DNA of 64,000 nucleotides from Sinotaia quadrata. Its lineage: Eukaryota; Mollusca; Gastropoda; Architaenioglossa; Viviparidae. The notes under the pieces were generated by a model. The model searched no databases and was not told where the DNA came from. It worked only from the letters and a program-made list of their open reading frames with translations. Below, piece after piece: positions 57,613 through 64,000 of the stretch; position 1 is the stretch's first letter; each line of letters opens with the position of its first letter. Where the stretch lies: positions 36,394,617 to 36,458,616 of the forward strand of contig CM054179.1 in NCBI GenBank assembly GCA_028829895.1, read 5' to 3'. The position numbers and the translations under genes are program-made.

Positions 57613-58604
57613 AGTGAATCATAAAAGAGAATAACTGTCGTTCTGTATTTTCGTTTTGCCATGTTTAATACTTCAATTGAAATACTAGTATCTTCCACGA
57701 AGGAGATATAAACGAATGATTTTAAGAACCAAGGAAAATTATACTATTTAGGCAGTGTGGTTTCTAACATACTTTTCTAAAGTTTTGTGATGCAAGCTGA
57801 CAAACTAAGTCAGCAAAACTATTAAAACCTCTGAATTTCCTAGAGAAGCATTTGGCCCTAAAACATATTATTTCTAGCCATGAAAAATTCATTCTAGTCC
57901 TGAAACACGTTTTCTTTTATTGTTTACTACAAATTATCTTTTTCTTTAAAAACAGACTCTTCTGAAAATAAACCTTCTGAAAGACAGGTTCTAATTTATT
58001 ATGAAATAATCTTTTTGTAAAAACAGACCCTCTTTTACTGAAATATAAGCTGTTTAAAAATCATGTTCTCTGGTGTTATCAAATATTTGAAAAACAGGCT
58101 CTCCCTTACTATGAAGTGAGCATTTTGAAAGACAAATTCAGAAAGAGCTACGCACATGGTATATCTCCATTATGTAAAGTGAGTTGATGAAACATGTTTT
58201 CCTCTGTCATAACGTGTGATGAAAGTTAAACTATTGTTTCTTATCGGCAATCAGTGAATCACGTGAAACGTGTCCTCTGTGTGAATTACATTAAACGGGT
58301 CCTTTGCCATAAGTGAATTACTTGAAAGACAAAAGTTTTGCTTTTAGAAGTTATGCAAAACAACGGGACTATCGACAATGAAAGAAGATCAGAGAAACTT
58401 GATCGGTGTCGAGAAGCACTTGATGAATGATCCAAAGAAATCAAATTAATATCTAGAAGTCAATACAAATTAAATTCATGCTAATGAATATTTGGATGTG
58501 AATAAAAGTTAAATGTGTGCTAGGTAATATCTGGAAGTGAGTAAAGTTAAATAGGTGCTAAAGTAATGAAATACATACATGGCATAATGAAAAATAGTCT
58601 GACT
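57613..58604. other. Single-copy and degenerate repeat-like DNA
   Basis: 57840-58330 has recurring words (CTTCTGAAAGACAGG, TGAAATAATCTTTTTG, TCTCCCTTACTATGAA, GTGAATTACTTGAAAG) at irregular intervals, consistent with a very old eroded array. No exon. Confidence 0.5.
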
Positions 58605-58775
58605 GCTGTATATCTTTGTCTTTACCGCCAAACATTGTGTATAATCTTCTGTATGTCTTTGTCTTCATCGTCAAACATTGTGTATAATCTTCTGTATGTC
58701 TTTGTATTCATCGTCAAACATTGTGTATAATCTTCTGTATGCCTTTGTCTTCATCGTCAAACATTGTATATTGTC
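58605..58775. repeat. Minisatellite, about 46-bp unit, 4 copies
   Basis: Units contain GTATGTCTTTGTCTTCATCG, then TCAAACATTGTGTATAATCT. Confidence 0.93.
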
Positions 58776-59071
58776 TGTTGTCAGAGGCAATAAGAGAGAT
58801 CACTAAGTTAAACACACTTTTATTGCACGTCATTGTTTTATTTTAAACAAAACAGTTTTCCTTTTATCCACTCTTGGATGAACTGTAAATTTTAGACACA
58901 CGATTACACACATTTCTCTGTTAATAAAGCTTGAAATATTTATTTTGACATTACGTCTTTGTCTTTCTCTCATTCTTCCCTACTGAATGCTAACTATATG
59001 ATGAATTGCTATGGGGATACGCTAAGACCCATTTTGCTTAAGTGATTACATTATTTTTAAGTGGTTCTTTT

Positions 59072-59072
<1 letters not shown>
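58776..59072. other. Single-copy DNA
   Basis: Nothing recognisable. Confidence 0.4.

Positions 59073-59160
<88 letters not shown>
59073..59160. repeat. (GATA)n microsatellite, about 22 units
   Basis: Perfect GATA run. Confidence 0.97.
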
Positions 59161-59734
59161 GTTCTCAGAACTCTCGACCACATTTTTGATGATTATTAGT
59201 GGATATGACAAGCGGACATGCATACAATTGAATCACTGGAACCAGTGAAAAGATCATTAATCATGCATCATTTATTGGCATTAACTAATTTCCGAAAATA
59301 TTAGAGTTCACGTTTTATGTTAAGATAGTAAGATAACAAAACAAAGAAAAGGAAATTATGTCAAACTGCAAAAGTTATTTTCGATGTTTGACATGGCGAC
59401 TCCTTCCAAAAGATGTAAATATTCATCTCAGTACTAAAGTTGTCAAAAATATATTACCACACCAATAATGCAATGAGCATGAAAATGAGGAGCATAAAAA
59501 TGGCTGTATATTAAAATGAATTCTATTATACATTTGTGGAAATATCGTGTTGTTATAAGTCTTATTACGGGATTTGTCGATGAACAAAAGTAAGATCCAT
59601 TTTGAAAAGAGCTGGATTGTCACTACTATTTGTGACTGATATTTTACAAACAAAGTAAACGCTTTGATTCATTCAATTATTTTGAAATATTTGTTTTAGA
59701 AAAATCTTTCAATACTTCCATCAGCAACCTTTCA
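59161..59734. other. AT-rich single-copy DNA
   Basis: Nothing recognisable. Confidence 0.4.
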
Positions 59735-60070
59735 TGCCATGTCTCTGGCTTAGGGCACTACATCGATAAATTCACGAAGAAAATCAATGGCCTCGGATTC
59801 TGGCTTAGAGCACTACTTCGGCAAATTCCACGAAAGAAATCCACGGCGTTTGCACTATCTTAGGACACTACTTCGGCAAACTCACGAAGAAAATCAATGG
59901 TGTCTGTCTCTGGCTTAGGACACTACTTCGGCAATTTGAACGAGTAAAATCAATGGTGTCTGTGTCTGGCTTAGGATACTACTTCGGCAATTTGAACGAG
60001 TAAAATCAATGGTGTCTGTGTCTGGCTTAGGACACTACTTCGGCAATTTGAACGAGTAAAATCAATGACG
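59735..60070. repeat. Minisatellite, about 57-62-bp unit, 6 copies
   Basis: Units contain TCTGGCTTAGGACACTACTT, then CGGCAATTTGAACGAGTAAA and ATCAATGGTGTCTG. Left copies are diverged, the last three almost identical. Confidence 0.94.
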
Positions 60071-60844
60071 TCTGTATCAGGGGAGGTCTATAAGGAAGTT
60101 AATGAATGAGAAGATTTATCTGATTCTTGCATTTCGCAAACTAATATATATTTAAATTTGAGGCGGTAAATTTTTATTTTTTTTCTTTTGCACAACAGAA
60201 ATCATTATTCTTTTTTCCCATATGGCGTGACTAACGCCATAAGTTAAGTAAGCACAATTCTCATTCTCATATGTAAGCCATGGTAAAATATTTGAAAACG
60301 ATAAAAGACTTTGTATTAAAAAATAATTATGCAAAATCAAAAACAGTCTTTGAATTTATATTAGATGTTGTGGGATTTCCCTCTGGGATAGAAAACTTGC
60401 ATAATAATTTTCATTTCAATCAGAATGCTATTTTTATAACAAGAACATGGACTACTAATAAATGATCATACGAAATTAAAACTACACTTACCCTCAACAT
60501 TCATTAGGTTGTGGTGGGCACTTGAACTATTAATGCTGCTCTATGATATGACTATTTGTAACTTTGAAATGCCTTTCAAATGCATTTATCTTCAATATAT
60601 GCTCCAATTTTAATACTTTGACTTGCTATTTTGTATTTTTTACTGGACATTTAATGTTATTTGCTTGCTTCATTTGACAAATCAGAATTGACATATTTTC
60701 ATTGTATTATTTGACATCTAAATTGACTGATACAGTTTCAAAGGAAATAATACCAGTAGGCCTAGTTATTGATTTGGGGTTCATTGAACAATATTATGAT
60801 GCACTGGGTCTCCTGTTTCAGATGACTAAATCAGGACATTCCGT
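60071..60844. other. AT-rich single-copy DNA
   Basis: Two short plus-strand frames (61 codons at 60280 and 67 codons at 60702, the latter running into the next array) show no recognisable domain. Confidence 0.4.
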
Positions 60845-61680
60845 CCTCGCTGTTTTACAGGACAATATGAGGATTCTACCCGCACTGTTTTACAGGACAA
60901 TATGAGGATTCTACCCGCACTGTTTTACAGGACAATATGAGGATTCTACCCGCACTGTTTTACAGGACAATATGAGGATTCTACCCGCACTGTTTTACAG
61001 GACAATATCAAGATATATAGCCCGCACTGTTTTACAGGACAATATCAAGATATATAGCCCGCACTGTTTTACAGGACAATATGAGGATTCTACCCGCACT
61101 GTTTTACAGGACAATATGAGGATTCTACCCGCACTGTTTTACAGGACAATATGAGGATTCTACCCGCACTTTTTTACAGTACAATATCAAGACATATAGC
61201 CCGCACTGTTTTACAGGACAATATCAAGATATATAGCCCGCACTGTTTTACAGGACAATATCAAGATATATAGCCCGCACTGTTTTACAGGACAATATCA
61301 AGATATATAGCCCGCACTGTTTTACAGGACAACATCAATATATATTTACATCACTCGTTCACAGGAAAATATCAGGATATCTTGCCATCGTTGTTATACA
61401 GAACAATATACTGCCCTCACAGTTTTACAGGACACTATCAGGACCTACTGGCCTCACAGTTTTACAGGACACTATCAGGACCTACTGCCCTCACAGTTTT
61501 ACAGGACACTATATGGGCCTACTGCCCTCACAGTTTTACAGGACACTATCAGGATATCTTGTCCTCGTTGTTTTACAGAACAATATCATGATGTACTGCC
61601 CTCACAGATTTACAGGACAATATCAGGATATATTGCCCAAACTGTTTTACAGGACAATGTCAGGATATGCAGACATTCCT
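60845..61680. repeat. Large minisatellite, about 34-36-bp unit, about 23 copies
   Basis: Units contain CACTGTTTTACAGGACAATA followed by TGAGGATTCTACCCG, TCAAGATATATAGCCCG or TCAGGACCTACTGCCCT. These variants form consecutive blocks, a record of local expansions. Open frames on the plus strand are repeat by-products. Second-largest array in the window. Confidence 0.96.
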
Positions 61681-61739
61681 CTCTCAAGGGACATTATTAC
61701 GATTTATTTGCGTTTGTTTCATTAGACAATATTAGGACT

Positions 61740-62115
61740 CTTTGGCTATCTTGATTCATATCATGATTTATTGATTTTCTTTGGCTATCTTGATTCATAT
61801 CATGATTTATTGATTTTCTTTGGCTATCTTGATTCATATCATGATTTATTGATTTTCTTTGGCTATTTTGATTCATAGGGCAATATCATGATTTATTGAT
61901 TTTCTTTGGTTATCTTGATTCATAGGATAATATCATGATTTATTCATTTTCTTATTCCAATGAACAATATCATGATTTATTGATTTTCTTGTTCCAATGA
62001 ACAGTATCATGATTTATTGATTTTCTTGTTCTAATGAACAATATCATGATTTATTGATTTTCTTGTTCCAATGAACTGTATCATGATTTATTGATTTTTT
62101 GTTCCAATGAACAAT
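61740..62115. repeat. Minisatellite, about 39-41-bp unit, about 9 copies
   Basis: Units contain ATCATGATTTATTGATTTTC followed by TTTGGCTATCTTGATTCAT or TTGTTCCAATGAACAAT. The two tails mark two successive sub-arrays sharing the same core. Confidence 0.94.
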
Positions 62116-62177
62116 ATCAGACTGCTGCGCACGTCTTATATACTTCTCAGCTTGCGTTTGCCCAGTATATTATAAAG

Positions 62178-62285
62178 AGTTTGTTTTATAGGTACGATTG
62201 GCTCAGGATATTATAAAAAGTTTGTTTTATAGGTACGATTGGCTCAGGATATTATAAAGAGTTTGTTTTATAGGTACGATTTTGA
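62178..62285. repeat. Minisatellite, about 45-bp unit, 2-3 copies
   Basis: Units contain ATAGGTACGATTGGCTCAGG, then ATATTATAAAGAGTTTGTTT. Confidence 0.92.
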
Positions 62286-62458
62286 ATTTTTAATTTAATA
62301 TTTGTTTGCAGAGTTATGAATCATCGGAATTAATAGACGTACTAAGACCTTTACATGAATCAAATGTCTCAATGTGAAAACTCATCAATACAAAATGTTG
62401 CTTCATCCCATTGCGTTTAAAAAGGTGAATAAAATATTAATGTTAGATTAATTTAAAC
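62286..62458. other. Single-copy DNA
   Basis: Nothing recognisable. Confidence 0.4.
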
Positions 62459-62625
62459 AATGGCACATGTCGAATATTGACATTTATACTCTATTTTTAA
62501 TGGCACATGTCGAATATTGACATTTATACTCTATTTTTAATGGCACATGTCGAATATTGATATTTATACTCTATTTTTAATGGCACATGTCGAATATTGA
62601 CATTTATACTCTATTTTTAATGGCA
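62459..62625. repeat. Minisatellite, 41-bp unit, 4 copies
   Basis: Nearly identical units containing TGGCACATGTCGAATATTGA, then CATTTATACTCTATTTTTAA. Confidence 0.96.
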
Positions 62626-62984
62626 AATAAAGATTATAAGTTATCATGTCGATCATATCGTAAACGTTGCTTTATTAAGTCTACTGTAAACATACAAAGA
62701 GGTAAACTATATTAGAGGTCGATTTGACCTGGCAGGGGTTTTATACAAATGTTGTGTCGACATGAATTCTTGCTACCTACCTCTTTAAAGAGTTTGGATT
62801 ATTTCTTGCGTTGAAGAGAAATTGTGCATAACATTTTGCTATTAGGTCGACTACTTTACATTTGTTTGAGATTTGCTATTTCTAAGAAATTATGAATTTT
62901 AATCTTGAATTGTTTTTATTTTAAAGCACATTTTCATTTATTAACTATTTGAATATCAATTCAAAACAATTCTAATTCTAATAT
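62626..62984. other. AT-rich single-copy DNA
   Basis: Nothing recognisable. Confidence 0.4.
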
Positions 62985-63312
62985 AGTTATTTGTTGAAAG
63001 TATAGTAGTGCAAGCTGTCTCATATTGTTATTGGTTGAAAGAATAGTTGTGCAAGCTGTCTCATATTGTTATTGGTTGAAAGAATAGTTGTGCAAGCTGT
63101 CTCATATTGTTATTGGTTGAAAGAATAGTTGTGCAAGCTGTCTCATATTGTTATTGGTTGAAAGTATAGTAGTGAAAGCTGTCCCTTATAGTTACTGGTT
63201 GAAAGAATAGTTGTGAAACCTGTCCCTTATAGTTACTGGTTGAAAAAATAGTTTGGGAAGCTGTCCCTTATAGTTACTGGTTGAAAGAATAGTTGTGAAA
63301 GCTGTATTTTAT
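62985..63312. repeat. Minisatellite, about 42-bp unit, 8 copies
   Basis: Units contain TTGGTTGAAAGAATAGTTGT followed by GCAAGCTGTCTCATATTGTTA. Right copies switch to GTCCCTTATAGTTACTG. Confidence 0.95.
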
Positions 63313-64000
63313 TTAGTTGCATAGTAACAATTAACTTAGTGCAAATAAATAACTATAAAAGAAAAAGCAGCCAACGGGAAGATGGAAGACATTCCTTGTA
63401 ATAGTATCAGCTGCAAAATCTACCTTCCCAACAATCACAATGAACGACGCTCTTAAATTACAAGGGAGGTAAGTCCGTCTGGGAAACAGGTATATAATCT
63501 TACCCTACCAAGCCCCGCCTATTCTTTATCTGTATGACCGTCGACTTCCGGCGATGAGGAGATATTGACACAGTTCTATTCCCATTTAGAGCGGTTCATG
63601 AAACTGATACTGTTTAAAATTGCTTCACAGGGCAAAGCGTGGGCTGCCAGGTTACCTGTAAATCACGGGGTAGTTATGGTCAGCGCATAAAGAGTCGCCT
63701 TTACTTTCATTCCTTTCCTTTGTGCTAGTTATTTGAGACCACAGTTTTGTGGTCGTGGAAAGGTTAGTTGTCGACGGAGTGGTTTAAATATACTTCACTT
63801 CACTTAATAATGTCATTACACTGTAAAAACGATCAGTATTACTTTATTAATGCCTAATCAGTAGCCATATATTCATTAGCACGCCATACTGTGAAAAATA
63901 GAATGGCACCAAGGAAAAATGTTAAAGGTGTGGCCAAGTTTATGTTCCTGCCTGTTATTTGGAAAAATCCCTTGCAGTTATGGACCGTTTGAAGCGGACA
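63313..64000. promoter_or_regulatory. Complex single-copy island at right edge, candidate regulatory DNA
   Basis: The longest repeat-free stretch near the right end, GC-richer at 63380-63760. It holds a consensus plus-strand splice donor GAG|GTAAGT near 63469-63470 with no supported upstream coding frame (the ATG at 63378 stops after 25 codons). It also holds a perfect 7-bp inverted RUNX-type motif, GACCACA (63737-63743) and TGTGGTC (63748-63754), separated by four bases. Possible enhancer or non-coding exon; no gene assigned. Confidence 0.3.

Noticed and set aside
63394..63465. Possible hairpin from CCTTGTAAT and ATTACAAGG
   Set aside because: Only 9-10 base pairs with a loop of over 50 bases; too weak for a microRNA precursor.
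63378..63470. Short ATG frame before a consensus donor at the right edge
   Set aside because: The frame stops after 25 codons, well before the donor, so it cannot be a simple coding exon; kept only as a note in the regulatory island.

Overview
The window is animal nuclear DNA: AT-rich, intron- and intergene-dominated, with long GATA/TATC, GA/TC and GT/CA microsatellites and dozens of minisatellites. The one confidently recognised gene piece is a coding exon on the minus strand near the left end (5484-5898). It encodes a Hox hexapeptide-type motif (PEFSWMKEKK, then NSRK) and stops at a good splice donor before any homeodomain. That motif is the signature of the Hox2/proboscipedia group, so the window is most likely part of a Hox cluster. 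The organism is probably a spiralian, and a gastropod-like mollusc is my best guess from genome style. No species call is justified.

Layout. 1-5483 is the start of the Hox2 intron. It runs off the left edge, so the homeobox exon is not in the window, and it holds several tandem arrays that reach to about 140 bp from the donor. 5484-6050 is the coding exon plus its probable 5' UTR. 6573-7912 is a 1.3-kb degenerate array in the upstream intron. 7940 to about 8260 is a CpG-rich island with CCAAT, GC-box and E-box motifs and a minus-strand splice donor, which I read as the Hox2 promoter and non-coding first exon. From there to 64000 I find no convincing host gene. If the usual collinear arrangement holds, this is the space upstream of Hox2, towards Hox3.

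This roughly 56-kb gene-free stretch has three kinds of content. First, more than 60 unrelated minisatellites (units about 16-89 bp, often 35-65 bp) and several long microsatellites. Second, a few decayed mobile-element pieces: a 439-bp non-autonomous hAT element with recognisable ends sitting inside a minisatellite (23637-24075), a THAP-domain fragment (44868-44990), and a CR1-like non-LTR reverse-transcriptase fossil (about 46600-47340). Third, short islands of more complex, GC-richer single-copy DNA (near 12.4, 23.1, 33.1, 36.4-36.9, 39.1, 41.7, 47.6, 48.3, 50.1, 54.4 and 63.5 kb), which are the best candidates for Hox cis-regulatory elements.

The most unusual aspect is the density of tandem repetition inside a Hox locus. 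It extends into the protein, where a 42-bp (14-residue) tandem duplication sits just before the hexapeptide. I found no CRISPR array, operon, rRNA or tRNA gene, and no new multi-gene system. Most long open frames here are by-products of tandem repeats.
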